From positions 1-36,955 of IMG/VR virus record IMGVR_UViG_3300008262_000780: a stretch of DNA of 36,955 nt. One strand, given 5' to 3'. The notes beneath the pieces are model-generated. The model saw nothing but the letters and a program-made list of their open reading frames with translations. It searched no databases and was not told the DNA's origin. This DNA comes from a virus. Below are positions 22,382 through 29,923 of this stretch, in pieces (the stretch's first letter is position 1; each line of letters begins with the position of its first letter). The translations under genes were made by a program, and so were the position numbers.

Positions 22382-22942
22382 TTAGATTATTTCTTCTATG
22401 ATTTTGGCTGAGATTTCGGGGGTCAGACCAAAGCTATATTGCAAGCTATGGAACAGAGACTCTAAGAGTCCGCTTTCTTTATGGTCGTATCCGTAGAATC
22501 CCCAAACAGATTCCGCATCTTCTGACTCTGAATCATAGACTAGGAAGCCGTAGCACTCTCCGCTGACGTAATAACCATAGGTTAAAAGTTCTGACTGAGC
22601 ATTTTTCATGAACTCTTCCTCTGTCCCTTCCTTGGCGACAATGAATCCAACTTGCCCCGAATCCCAACGGTCATTAAAGTCACTCAGAGAAAAAGCAAGC
22701 CCACTGTGGTCAAGCATATAAACAGGAACCACATGTTTGAAATTTGACTGTAAGTCAGTTTGCATTTCTTCCCATGAGCCAAAGAAATCAGCGTAATTTG
22801 GGATGTTTATTTCGTTTGGTAATGTGTACTTTCTATGGAACATAGCAAACTGGGTCAGATTGTCGTTTGTTCTTGGATTTTCGGGTGACTGTTCGTGAAT
22901 GATTTCAACGTTGATGTTTTCGAAAGTGATTTGGTTTTTCAT
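22382..22942 (-). CDS. conserved phage protein, 186 aa
   Basis: SPENPRTNDNLTQFAMFHRKYTL, then VVPVYMLDHSGLAFS, RWDSGQVGFIV, YGYYVSGECYGFLVY and DAESVWGFYGYD match the order of a widespread phage family of unknown function (ENPR..DNLGTM..HRRY, YDHSG, WDSGQVG). Soluble, about the usual size. Confidence 0.75.
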   Translation of the reverse strand: MKNQITFENINVEIIHEQSPENPRTNDNLTQFAMFHRKYTLPNEINIPNYADFFGSWEEMQTDLQSNFKHVVPVYMLDHSGLAFSLSDFNDRWDSGQVGFIVAKEGTEEEFMKNAQSELLTYGYYVSGECYGFLVYDSESEDAESVWGFYGYDHKESGLLESLFHSLQYSFGLTPEISAKIIEEII

Positions 22943-22944
22943 GA

Positions 22945-23190
22945 TTACTTTAAATTTAGTTCTTTTTTGATTTGTTGTTCGATTTGGGTGAAATACTGCG
23001 GAAGAATGTCTTTGACATGGCTTAGAATTTCGTCGCCATGAAGAAGTACTTGCTTGTTTAACTCTGCTTTTGACCTTGCGTCCTTCAAAATGACTTGATA
23101 GGTCATAGCTTTCAGTGGACTGTTCTCAGAAGGTAGCCAGAATCTCTTGGCTACCTCTAGAACATACTTTTCTTCGATGAATATAATCAT
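22945..23190 (-). CDS. hypothetical protein, 81 aa
   Basis: Small helical soluble protein ending in a charged helix (QIEQQIKKELNLK). Two bases upstream of the 186-aa gene. Family not recognised. Confidence 0.5.
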   Translation of the reverse strand: MIIFIEEKYVLEVAKRFWLPSENSPLKAMTYQVILKDARSKAELNKQVLLHGDEILSHVKDILPQYFTQIEQQIKKELNLK

Positions 23191-23201
23191 AGTTTAGATA
23201 G

Positions 23202-23384
23202 TTAATCTTTCTTGTTGAACAAGTCATTTGCGATGATTAGACAAAGTCCTGTGCTTATCGCTGTAGCGATTGACAGGTAGAGATAGACCCCCGAATGAGC
23301 CATACCTTCAATTGAAAATTGTCTGATGCTAATGATACAAAGTGCAAAGGACAAGGCTGTGATGAATGCTGCTAATTTTTTCAT
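23202..23384 (-). CDS. two-pass membrane protein, 60 aa
   Basis: Two hydrophobic segments (about 4-20 and 33-53) separated by a short polar loop (RQFSIEGMAHSG); the second ends in KKD. The size and topology fit a phage inner-membrane protein such as an exclusion factor, but nothing identifies it. Confidence 0.55.
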   Translation of the reverse strand: MKKLAAFITALSFALCIISIRQFSIEGMAHSGVYLYLSIATAISTGLCLIIANDLFNKKD

Positions 23385-23423
23385 AGATTTACTTTAATTT
23401 ATTGAGTTGTGTTGTGGTTTGGT

Positions 23424-23744
23424 TTACTTGGTTTCGTCCTCGAAATAAGGATACTTTTCTGTTGGCTTGAATGGTTCTGTGCTGTATTGTTCATGATACA
23501 ATCTATCGATTGAGTCCACGATGTCAGAAATCATGTTGACATATTGAACATAGAAATTAGGGTGAAACAAACTCACTCTGCCTTCGGCAGCATCTTTTCT
23601 GTCCTTTTCCCAAATCGCAGGTAGTTCTTCTTTGATAAACTCAGCATCTTTTTTGATTCTGTCCATCAAGTACCCTTGGTACATTGGATGCATGCTTTTG
23701 ATTCCTTGGATAAGTAAGTCGGCGGTTGTTTTTTGCTTTTTCAT
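23424..23744 (-). CDS. hypothetical protein, 106 aa
   Basis: Helical, charged soluble protein with an acidic end (YPYFEDETK). The AATCAAAGAAAAA leader lies seven bases upstream of ATG. First gene after inverted repeat 4. Confidence 0.5.
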   Translation of the reverse strand: MKKQKTTADLLIQGIKSMHPMYQGYLMDRIKKDAEFIKEELPAIWEKDRKDAAEGRVSLFHPNFYVQYVNMISDIVDSIDRLYHEQYSTEPFKPTEKYPYFEDETK

Positions 23745-23791
23745 GATTGTTTTTTCTTTGATTAATTGTTTGTTTGGGGTTGATTTGGGGT

Positions 23792-23811
23792 TTCAGAGCC
23801 ATTCAGAGCCA
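23792..23811. repeat. tandem 10-base repeat
   Basis: TTCAGAGCCA occurs twice head to tail, between inverted repeat 4 and the 106-aa gene. It could be an operator with two sites or a slippage product. Confidence 0.6.
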
Positions 23812-23819
23812 TTCTAACT

Positions 23820-23880
23820 CTCTCTAACCTTTTATGTAACCCTTCGTAAGAACTCAGGGTTATATAAAAGGAAGAGAGAG
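23820..23880. repeat. long inverted repeat 4 of 5
   Basis: Outer CTCTCTCT/AGAGAGAG, then CCTTTTAT (23828-23835)/ATAAAAGG (23864-23871), then TAACCCT/AGGGTTA, with single mismatches separating the blocks. Same mismatch plan and CCCT/AGGG core as the other four. Confidence 0.8.
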
Positions 23881-23910
23881 TAAACAGCATGGTTGTTTCG
23901 GCTATCTCGG

Positions 23911-24174
23911 TTAAATTTGTCGGTGTTCGAGAAAGTACAACATCTCTTCGACAGTCAGTTCTGTCATTCGCCTAAACTCTTGATTAGGTTTCAAGACATA
24001 GCCAGCATTTAAGAACTCTACAACTGAAGTGTGATGATAGACAGAGCCGTCAGATTTGCCGTCAGTCAGCAGAACATAGTCACCTTCAAAGGGCACGAAG
24101 TCAACCTTTGGTTGTGGTTTGTCAATTTGCTCGAAGTTTTTGAGCATGTTTTTTACGATGTGATAGTCACTCAT
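23911..24174 (-). CDS. hypothetical protein, 87 aa
   Basis: Soluble protein with a central beta-rich part (DFVPFEGDYVLLTDGKSDGS) and a helical end. It contains KPQPKVDF encoded over one of the CAACCTTTGGTTG palindromes. Leader AATCAAAGAAAAA present. Family unknown. Confidence 0.5.
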   Translation of the reverse strand: MSDYHIVKNMLKNFEQIDKPQPKVDFVPFEGDYVLLTDGKSDGSVYHHTSVVEFLNAGYVLKPNQEFRRMTELTVEEMLYFLEHRQI

Positions 24175-24193
24175 GATTTTATTTTTTCTTTGA

Positions 24194-24556
24194 TTAGTTA
24201 TTATTTTCTAGGATGTTCCAAGTGTAGTACTCAAGTTCGCCGATTAGTTCGTCGACATCAGCCAAAGTATCTTTGTCGATGTGGCGAATATCTTCGATAT
24301 CGTAGAGGACTTTCGAAGATATACTTTCAACCCTAGGTTGTAGGAATTTGAAGTGCATATCTTCGGGATATCTGTCGAAGGATACTTTGAGGCTACTTAG
24401 ATTCAAGATAAAATCTTGGATTGTGGCTTCAGAACTTGTTCCATGTTTTACATGATTGTCGACAATGATAGCCCAGTTGTCAGTTACTTTGTCTAACCTA
24501 CGGTTAAAATCGAGAATGAAGTCGGTGTAAATGGTTTGATATTCTTTGAAAAGCAT
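24194..24556 (-). CDS. hypothetical helical protein, 120 aa
   Basis: Start at ATG 24556, ten bases after the upstream stop; a GTG at 24583 would overlap. Long helices, acidic overall. A CAACCCTAGGTTG palindrome lies inside (24328-24340), coding LQPRVES. No family. Confidence 0.5.
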   Translation of the reverse strand: MLFKEYQTIYTDFILDFNRRLDKVTDNWAIIVDNHVKHGTSSEATIQDFILNLSSLKVSFDRYPEDMHFKFLQPRVESISSKVLYDIEDIRHIDKDTLADVDELIGELEYYTWNILENNN

Positions 24557-24566
24557 AGTCTTGAAA

Positions 24567-24797
24567 TTAAAGGTTTGTTTCACTTGAGATAGTTACAAAA
24601 ACGCCAATGGTTACTACAATGGCTGTAAAGAAAACGATAGCATGGTTACCGCCACTTCTAAAACATTCTACGAATGAAAAAGGCGATACGAGGCTTGCCA
24701 TGATACAGAGAATTGTGCTGATTACTAAAGTAACGATAGCGATTGTCGCCACAATGGCAATGATGTTCTTAGCGAACTTGATAATTTGCTTTTGCAT
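24567..24797 (-). CDS. two-pass membrane protein, 76 aa
   Basis: Basic start (QKQIIKFAKN), then hydrophobic segments at about 11-37 and 52-70. Two copies of the AATCAAAGAAAAA leader motif are stacked upstream (24802-24814 and 24824-24836). Function unknown. Confidence 0.55.
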   Translation of the reverse strand: MQKQIIKFAKNIIAIVATIAIVTLVISTILCIMASLVSPFSFVECFRSGGNHAIVFFTAIVVTIGVFVTISSETNL

Positions 24798-24862
24798 AGG
24801 TTTTTTCTTTGATTTGTGTGTGTTTTTTCTTTGATTCAGTGAACTTTTGATAAAAATGGAGG

Positions 24863-25723
24863 TTATCTAACCTCCATGCGAAACTTTCTCCAAACTGATT
24901 TTTCAACGTCAGAACGGTGTTCAAAAGCCTCTTCGTGAGAAATCGTAGATTTCTTTTCTTCCTTTGGAGCATTGGTCTTCATGAAGGCTTCAAGAAGATT
25001 GATTTGAGAGCTTTCTTTCTTCTTGACAACCTTCGGTTGAGTTACGACAACCTTGCTTTCAACCTTTGGTTGAGTTACTGCAACCTTAGGTTGTTTCACA
25101 ACCTTTTGAACAACCTTCTCAACAACCTTTGGTTGAGATTGAAGTTCAACAATAGCTTTGCTATTGGCTTGAACCATCTCTGTAAGAGATGCCATTTGAG
25201 TTGCCAAGGCTGTAACTGATTTTGTCAATTCAAGTAAAACTTGATTTTCGGCAGTCGGCTTTTCAACCTTCGGTTGTTTCGCAGGGGGCGCTGGCTTGCT
25301 TGCTTTTGGTTTTTCAGCAACAACCTTCGGTTGACTTGGGGCTTCAGAACCGTAAAAAGGACGTAGGAAAGTCTCTTTCAGAGACTCACGCTCACTTTTT
25401 GGGTCAAAAGATAGCCTAATGTCAATCATAGATTGAAGAGTCGCCATTTGAAGTTCTACGAACTTTTGGTGAATTGGTTGACCATAAAAGTGCCTCCAAC
25501 CTTCGGTTGAAGCTTGGGCTAGAAGCTGTAGATAAACGACTCTGTCGTTAATGCGCTTGGATAGCCACGCTTTCTTGGTCTTTCTTGAGGCAAAAGATTC
25601 CAAATGGCTAAGGATTGCATCCTTAGTAAAAACTTTCCTCGATTCGATGAAACTCTGTTTCATTGCTTCGGTAACTTGATTTTGAATGCTCTGCATTTTG
25701 GTTTGTTTGGTTTGGTTCTTCAT
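24863..25723 (-). CDS. modular protein with QPKV repeats, 286 aa
   Basis: A helical N-terminus (1-115), a Pro/Lys-rich linker with repeated QPKV/PKVV motifs (about 130-240) around a coiled-coil-like segment (LELTKSVTALATQMASLTEMVQ), and a charged C-terminus. Several repeats are encoded by the CAACCTTNGGTTG palindrome. It is the first gene left of the origin region, transcribed away from it, a place where early or regulatory genes are often found. No domain recognised. Confidence 0.6.
   Translation of the reverse strand: MKNQTKQTKMQSIQNQVTEAMKQSFIESRKVFTKDAILSHLESFASRKTKKAWLSKRINDRVVYLQLLAQASTEGWRHFYGQPIHQKFVELQMATLQSMIDIRLSFDPKSERESLKETFLRPFYGSEAPSQPKVVAEKPKASKPAPPAKQPKVEKPTAENQVLLELTKSVTALATQMASLTEMVQANSKAIVELQSQPKVVEKVVQKVVKQPKVAVTQPKVESKVVVTQPKVVKKKESSQINLLEAFMKTNAPKEEKKSTISHEEAFEHRSDVEKSVWRKFRMEVR
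25027..25509. repeat. cluster of CAACCTTNGGTTG palindromes
   Basis: Thirteen-base palindromes at 25027, 25060, 25081, 25123, 25264, 25321 and 25497; further copies at 24102 and (with CTA in the centre) 24328. Most are read as Q-P-K-V, but the 25497 copy is read as S-T-E-G-W, a different frame. This suggests that the DNA or RNA sequence itself matters. Confidence 0.7.
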
Positions 25724-25737
25724 AATTTTACTTTGTG

Positions 25738-25801
25738 TTTTTATATTAAGAGTTACTACTAACTACACCCTTTACAAGGGTTAGTAGTAACTCTATAAAA
25801 A
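25738..25801. repeat. long inverted repeat 5 of 5
   Basis: TTTTTAT/ATAAAAA outside and AGAGTTACTACTAAC (25749-25763)/GTTAGTAGTAACTCT (25780-25794) inside, a perfect 15-base-pair arm, with CCCTT/AAGGG in the loop. Sits 15 bases before the ATG at 25723 and at the edge of the origin region. Confidence 0.8.
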
Positions 25802-26474
25802 CCCAAAGTAATTAGTCGGTTTGGGACTTGGGGACTCAGAACCACTTATTCACATCACTTACCTAAAGGTAAAAAGACTTATCCACAAATCCCTTTAACT
25901 ACGTTAACTCTTGCGTAACCTATAGGGACAGACATACATCCAAGGGCATGTATCCAAGCCTTGTTTCCCCATGCAGTTCCACACACCGAAAAAAGCGCCC
26001 CTATATGCGCCCACACAGCCGTGTACACAGGTGAGGAAAACCTCCTACTAAACTCTAAAGAGTTTAAGTGCCAGAGAAATAGCAATGTAAGCTTTGCTTA
26101 AGGGGTGAAGCCGTCCCAAAAATTGGACACTTTTTAGGGCAAACAGGAACTGTTTGATTTTAGGAGAAGCACCAACATTCTTTCTTTAGGCTGACTGAAT
26201 CTCCGATTCAAATCCTTAAAGCCACCCCAATCCATCCCCTTCCGACACCAACAAATGTTGGTTCTACCTATATAAACCGCCATTTGACCGAAGGTCAGTC
26301 GAATTTTTATTTCGCATGCTAAACCCCGCACGAAGAACACGCACGGTTTTGCGCCCCCGCACAGGTGTGAAGATGGGGGGTGTTTTTTTGAGGGGATTAC
26401 CGTAGATTTTTGTATCGTTAACCTCCAGCCCTCACACAAACATCACCCCGGGGGGTAAACGTACCCGGGGGTAA

Positions 26475-26507
26475 TAAAAAAGACCCCCTGATCATTACCA
26501 GAGGGCC
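26475..26507 (-). terminator. Rho-independent terminator
   Basis: On the minus strand GGCCCTCTG pairs with CAGGGGGTC (two wobble pairs), followed by six Ts. Lies about 130 bases beyond the last gene of the recombination operon (26638), which it probably ends. Confidence 0.7.
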
Positions 26508-26518
26508 TTAAAAATGGG

Positions 26519-26562
26519 TTTTGTATAGGTTTTTTAGCGTTTTGTATAACATTTTGTATAAC
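26519..26562 (+). repeat. three TTTTGTATA direct repeats
   Basis: TTTTGTATA at 26519, 26540 and 26552, the last two extended to TTTTGTATAAC and 12 bases apart. Short iterated AT-rich sites near a putative origin may be protein-binding iterons. Confidence 0.45.
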
Positions 26563-26573
26563 TTTTCAGAAAC

Positions 26574-26604
26574 TTGGTCTCCGATTTTCCCGGGTGGAGA
26601 CCAA
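26574..26604. other. strong hairpin
   Basis: TTGGTCTCC (26574-26582) pairs perfectly with GGAGACCAA (26596-26604) around 13 bases. It lacks a T run on the minus side, so it is not a clear terminator; it may protect the 3' end of the operon mRNA. Confidence 0.5.
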
Positions 26605-26637
26605 AAAAGTTCCACAAAAAGTTACACAGACACTTTT

Positions 26638-27225
26638 TTACACCAAAAGCGAGAGATCAACAACGTAGAGATTAAAGTTTACATGCCTACTGTTGAAATT
26701 GCTTTTTAATAAAGCTTGTGCAGAGGGGTGAATTACAATCGACCCTTTAGAAGCGTTGGAAATCGGGGTAACTGGGGGAATAAACTTGAAGATTGGGTGA
26801 GCAATCAGATTAATGCCCTTGAGAAATTTTTCGTTTCCGTCACTCATCGCACCGAGGTGTCCAGTTTCTCCATCTTTGAACTTTAATGAGCAGCTGTAGA
26901 ATACGCTTTGCATTTGCTGGCCATAAACCACACCGAGTCGTTTTGCAAGTCGGTAGTCGTATGATCCTGTGATAATTTTTGCATCATCACTGGCGAAGGC
27001 GTTGCATTTGTAGGGCGAATAGAACTCAAAATCGTCTTTATTGTTGAAGTTTGGGATAAAGATGAGATCGTTGTAATCCTTACTGGCTTCTTCAGACATC
27101 CTCAGGACGATATAATCGGTTCTCCAAGGGGAACGGATAGCTTGATTGTAGAAGTAATCGCATATGGACTTTATGAGAGTCTTCTGGGATGTGGTTGGTT
27201 TGGGGAGTTTGGGGAGTTTTTTCAT
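26638..27225 (-). CDS. hypothetical protein, 195 aa
   Basis: Unrecognised soluble protein; starts with a Lys-Pro stretch (KKLPKLPKPTTSQK), then mixed alpha/beta. Last gene of the operon containing the exonuclease and SSB-like protein, two bases from its upstream neighbour. No catalytic motif visible. Confidence 0.55.
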   Translation of the reverse strand: MKKLPKLPKPTTSQKTLIKSICDYFYNQAIRSPWRTDYIVLRMSEEASKDYNDLIFIPNFNNKDDFEFYSPYKCNAFASDDAKIITGSYDYRLAKRLGVVYGQQMQSVFYSCSLKFKDGETGHLGAMSDGNEKFLKGINLIAHPIFKFIPPVTPISNASKGSIVIHPSAQALLKSNFNSRHVNFNLYVVDLSLLV

Positions 27226-27227
27226 TG

Positions 27228-27638
27228 TTAGTTGAATTCTTGGTTTTTAAAATCATCAAAATCATCTGTGATAATGGATATAAGAATTACCCCCCAGCCA
27301 ATCCATAATACAAAGTAGGTAGGTACTGGATAAATACCGGTGTGTGCTTCATACCATCTTGCCAGTAGGGGTGTTACCAGTGTGTTCACCACTGCCAGTG
27401 CAAACATAATGTAGAGCTTTGTTTTCTTACTCATAGATATTTGCTGCTTTTCTAAAAGCATCTTTAGTTTCCAAGTTTCATCGTGAAACCATTGTACCGC
27501 CGTGATATTTCTATAACGGCTATCTGGACAACATGCTAAGTATGGCTCTCCATTTTCGTTTACCCCAAGCGGTACGCCCTCGATTGCTCCGCAACCAGTA
27601 CATCGCCTGATTGTCGATAAGTGATTATTGTTCTCCAT
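27228..27638 (-). CDS. zinc-finger membrane protein, Lar-like N-terminus, 136 aa
   Basis: Residues 13-45 (RRCTGCGAIEGVPLG, YLACCPDSRYRNITAVQWF) place Cys pairs like the small zinc ribbon of restriction-alleviation (Lar) proteins. Two hydrophobic segments follow (about 75-93 and 108-125) and an acidic tail. Combining a cytoplasmic zinc ribbon with membrane anchoring is unusual. Assignment to Lar is tentative. Confidence 0.55.
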   Translation of the reverse strand: MENNNHLSTIRRCTGCGAIEGVPLGVNENGEPYLACCPDSRYRNITAVQWFHDETWKLKMLLEKQQISMSKKTKLYIMFALAVVNTLVTPLLARWYEAHTGIYPVPTYFVLWIGWGVILISIITDDFDDFKNQEFN

Positions 27639-27840
27639 CTACCTGCTCGCTTTCCTGTACCTCAAAGTAGTCAAGAATGAAATCACGCAAACGCTTGGGT
27701 AATTTCGATTCTTTGTTTATGATCAATGTGAACTCTTGTTCAACGGTTCTGTTCTCTCGCGAAAGGTGATATTCAACTTCATCACGCATGGATAAGACTT
27801 TTCTTACCGCAGGTGGAACGTCTTGATATTTTTTTGGCAT
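27625..27840 (-). CDS. hypothetical protein, 71 aa
   Basis: Charged helical protein (KLPKRLRDFILDYFEV). Overlaps the exonuclease gene by 37 bases and the downstream gene by 14. A partner for the nuclease is possible from position only. Confidence 0.5.
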   Translation of the reverse strand: MPKKYQDVPPAVRKVLSMRDEVEYHLSRENRTVEQEFTLIINKESKLPKRLRDFILDYFEVQESEQVDGEQ

Positions 27841-28820
27841 AGCTGCTCTAGTTGTTTAGTTTGATAGTTTGATGTTGTTATTTTTCCTTTCTCTTCCCCA
27901 AAGTCAATTGCTTCGTGCTCTTTCATGTAGTTCTTGAGAAGGTTCGAACATTCTCTACTTTGGCTTTCCATTTCCTTGATTTCACTGCTCAGTACTTTAT
28001 GGCGAACTGCTATCTGGAACATCTCATCGGTTCCCTGCAGAGTCTTGGACTCACTGTCAGAATACTTGCTGTTCAAGAATTTTTCGAAAGCTTCAGTTCC
28101 ATCTGGCTCAGGTTCATACAAGTGAACGTTTTCAATGTCGGCCTTTGCTGCTGCAATACGGTCCATGAACTCATTCATGGTAGAAACAATCTGGTCACGA
28201 AGATTAATGTTCAACTCCATGGGAATAGACCACAGCTTTCGGCCATCTTCCAAGAAGACAATCTCACCGTATTCTATTTCCAAGCCAAACAAGTACGTCT
28301 GCAGCTGGGTCACGTATGAAGGCGGGATACCTGCTTCCCACTGCTTAGAGGCAAATCCGTTAATGGTCTTTACTTCCAGAACACCCTTGAAATTTTTCCT
28401 TATGAGTTTTCCACCGTAGATCAGTTTGTCCGTTTCTGAGGACACAATAATACGGTCCGGGGACAAAAACAAATGGGGGTAATCGCTGTTAACTATGTAT
28501 CCAGATACGGATCTACAGTGTCGGATCTTGGTTCCCTCGTTGTAATTACGGATTACAGACTCAGCGTCCTCACCATCGTAATACTCCCACATGTTGGCTA
28601 CAAATTCTTCCAGACGGTTTCCGTAAAACATCGGAATGTTTTCGTCTTGCTTGATTGGTATGAGCCCTAGTTTTTGATAGAAGAGTTCTATCTTGGACTT
28701 GTAGGGATTCAATCCCATCAAAGTCCCTATGTCCGAAGCCCCAAGGCCGTTTGTTCTGAAGGCCAGCCACTCATCAAGATTGGTGTCCTTGTCTATGTTG
28801 ATTAATTTGAGTTCACCCAT
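27804..28820 (-). CDS. YqaJ-family viral recombinase exonuclease
   Basis: 338 aa. Diagnostic N-terminus LDEWLAFRTNGLGASDIGT, then MGLNPYKSKIELFYQKLGL; catalytic motifs in HLFLSPDRII and GVLEVKT (the D and ExK of the PD-(D/E)xK fold) and PPSYVTQLQTYLF. It resects double-stranded DNA ends 5' to 3' to give single strands for annealing, as lambda exonuclease does. Followed by helical extension of about 100 residues. The SSB-like protein in the same operon could coat or anneal the strands. Confidence 0.88.
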   Translation of the reverse strand: MGELKLINIDKDTNLDEWLAFRTNGLGASDIGTLMGLNPYKSKIELFYQKLGLIPIKQDENIPMFYGNRLEEFVANMWEYYDGEDAESVIRNYNEGTKIRHCRSVSGYIVNSDYPHLFLSPDRIIVSSETDKLIYGGKLIRKNFKGVLEVKTINGFASKQWEAGIPPSYVTQLQTYLFGLEIEYGEIVFLEDGRKLWSIPMELNINLRDQIVSTMNEFMDRIAAAKADIENVHLYEPEPDGTEAFEKFLNSKYSDSESKTLQGTDEMFQIAVRHKVLSSEIKEMESQSRECSNLLKNYMKEHEAIDFGEEKGKITTSNYQTKQLEQLCQKNIKTFHLR

Positions 28821-29140
28821 TGGAATAGTTTTTCTGCAATTTGAATAACCTTACTGGCAATAAGATCAGGGTCTTCGCCAAAAGGAGGATTGTACACGGA
28901 TGCAGCTGCTTTCATGCAAGACTGCTTTTGAATTTTTGCGTCCTTATCGTAATGATGTTGGATGTGCTCAAGTGTTTTCTTCTCAACCTTGGCCAAAGCA
29001 TCACCCCCGGGAAGAGCAGCAACTGAGTTTTCTTCAGTTGCTACTTTCTTAGGGTTTTTCTTTGACTTGAGTTCGCTGGCTGGCTTTACAAGACCGTCAG
29101 CAATCACTTGAGCTAACGCAGGGTTAGCTATTTTTGACAT
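28802..29140 (-). CDS. hypothetical protein, 112 aa
   Basis: Ala/Lys-rich helical protein; overlaps the exonuclease start by 19 bases and follows the SSB-like gene closely. A C-terminal helix region (NPPFGEDPDLIASKVIQIAEKLF) may be folded. Role in recombination inferred only from position. Confidence 0.55.
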   Translation of the reverse strand: MSKIANPALAQVIADGLVKPASELKSKKNPKKVATEENSVAALPGGDALAKVEKKTLEHIQHHYDKDAKIQKQSCMKAAASVYNPPFGEDPDLIASKVIQIAEKLFQWVNSN

Positions 29141-29149
29141 AAGTTTTGA

Positions 29150-29842
29150 TTACCAAGGTAAGCCGTCGTCTTCTGTGAATGGTTCTGAACCAAAGGTGTC
29201 CTCTGTTGCTTCATCGTGGGAAGCTCGACTCTTGATTATGCCGTTTTTCGGCGCTGATCCACTAGGTGCATCTTGTGCAACCGCTGGATGTACCAGCTGA
29301 GACTTGGCTTTAGCAATCAAGGCGAAGAAAAACTTCTGCTCTTCTTCACGGTCAATGTCGATGATCTCACCTTTCTTGTTCTTGGTGAAAGTTACATCAG
29401 GCTTTCCGTTAGGATTGTCTTTGGTGAAAGCAAACTTCATGGGGTTGCCATTGTTTACCACGATCAAAGAGCTTTTCTTAACTCCGTTCTCTTCCTTCAT
29501 GCGAGGAATAAAACGCACAGGGTAGTTCCAATCAATGTTTGGAAGTACGCAGCAGAACATTCTGAAATACGATGAATCAACATCCATCTTCAAAATGTAA
29601 TTCTCTCCTTGGTCAGTAAGATGAACTTGAAATTTCAACTTAACCTTGCCAGCGATTTCTTCTTCTCTTGTGCTGAAGTTTGTAACGTGGCCTTCAATGT
29701 AATCATACATGAAGTAGTAGCGGGTTTCACCTTTTGAATTTACAATCGGGAAGGTTCCGATTTCGTTTGTTTTGCTGTAACGCATTACTTTTCCGTTACG
29801 CAAGTCTACAAATAGTGCAGACGAGTTGTTTCCTAGTGCCAT
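29150..29842 (-). CDS. single-stranded DNA-binding-like protein
   Basis: 230 aa from ATG 29842 (MALGNNSSALFVDL), 50 bases downstream of the promoter; a longer frame would cross it. The main part is beta-rich (YYFMYDYIEGHVTNF, KVKLKFQVHLTD, YILKMDVDSSYFRMF) as in OB folds, followed by a low-complexity linker and the acidic tip EPFTEDDGLPW, like the protein-recruiting tail of SSBs. First gene of the recombination operon. Similarity to a specific SSB family was not tested. Confidence 0.65.
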   Translation of the reverse strand: MALGNNSSALFVDLRNGKVMRYSKTNEIGTFPIVNSKGETRYYFMYDYIEGHVTNFSTREEEIAGKVKLKFQVHLTDQGENYILKMDVDSSYFRMFCCVLPNIDWNYPVRFIPRMKEENGVKKSSLIVVNNGNPMKFAFTKDNPNGKPDVTFTKNKKGEIIDIDREEEQKFFFALIAKAKSQLVHPAVAQDAPSGSAPKNGIIKSRASHDEATEDTFGSEPFTEDDGLPW

Positions 29843-29892
29843 ATATTTTAATTTTAGGTTTCCTATTTTTGTGTCCGTAAAAACGAATAGAG

Positions 29893-29923
29893 CAAAGATA
29901 TATGAGAATTTTAAAAAGGCAAC
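29893..29923 (-). promoter_or_regulatory. promoter of the recombination operon
   Basis: On the minus strand TATCTTTG (29900-29893) matches TAnnTTTG, with GTTG (one mismatch to TTTG) 19 bases upstream. It overlaps the first codons of the divergent XRE-type gene, so that regulator may control it. Confidence 0.55.

Larger units (their letters stand above)
25802..26637. other. non-coding region, putative replication origin
   Basis: Over 800 bases without a convincing gene. Two DnaA-box matches (TTATNCACA): TTATTCACA at 25846-25854 and TTATCCACA at 25879-25887, in the same orientation 33 bases apart (about three helical turns), with the palindrome TTACCT-AA-AGGTAA (25859-25872) between. Other palindromes: AAACTCT/AGAGTTT near 26054, CCAACA/TGTTGG near 26242, GACC/GGTC near 26285. 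The region separates two sets of minus-strand operons. Origin function is inference; host DnaA or the phage DnaA-like protein could bind. Confidence 0.55.

Noticed and set aside
24102-25509. Palindromic repeats as a CRISPR array
   Set aside because: Spacing is irregular (21 to 176 bases in the main cluster), units are 13 bases, most are inside a coding frame, and no cas genes are present.
25879-26439. Minus-strand frames at 25879-26085 and 26134-26439
   Set aside because: They lie in the origin-like region, have biased, unprotein-like composition, no coupling and no leader, and cover DnaA boxes and palindromes.
27915-28319. Plus-strand frame of 134 codons opposite the YqaJ exonuclease
   Set aside because: Antisense shadow of a gene with clear catalytic motifs.
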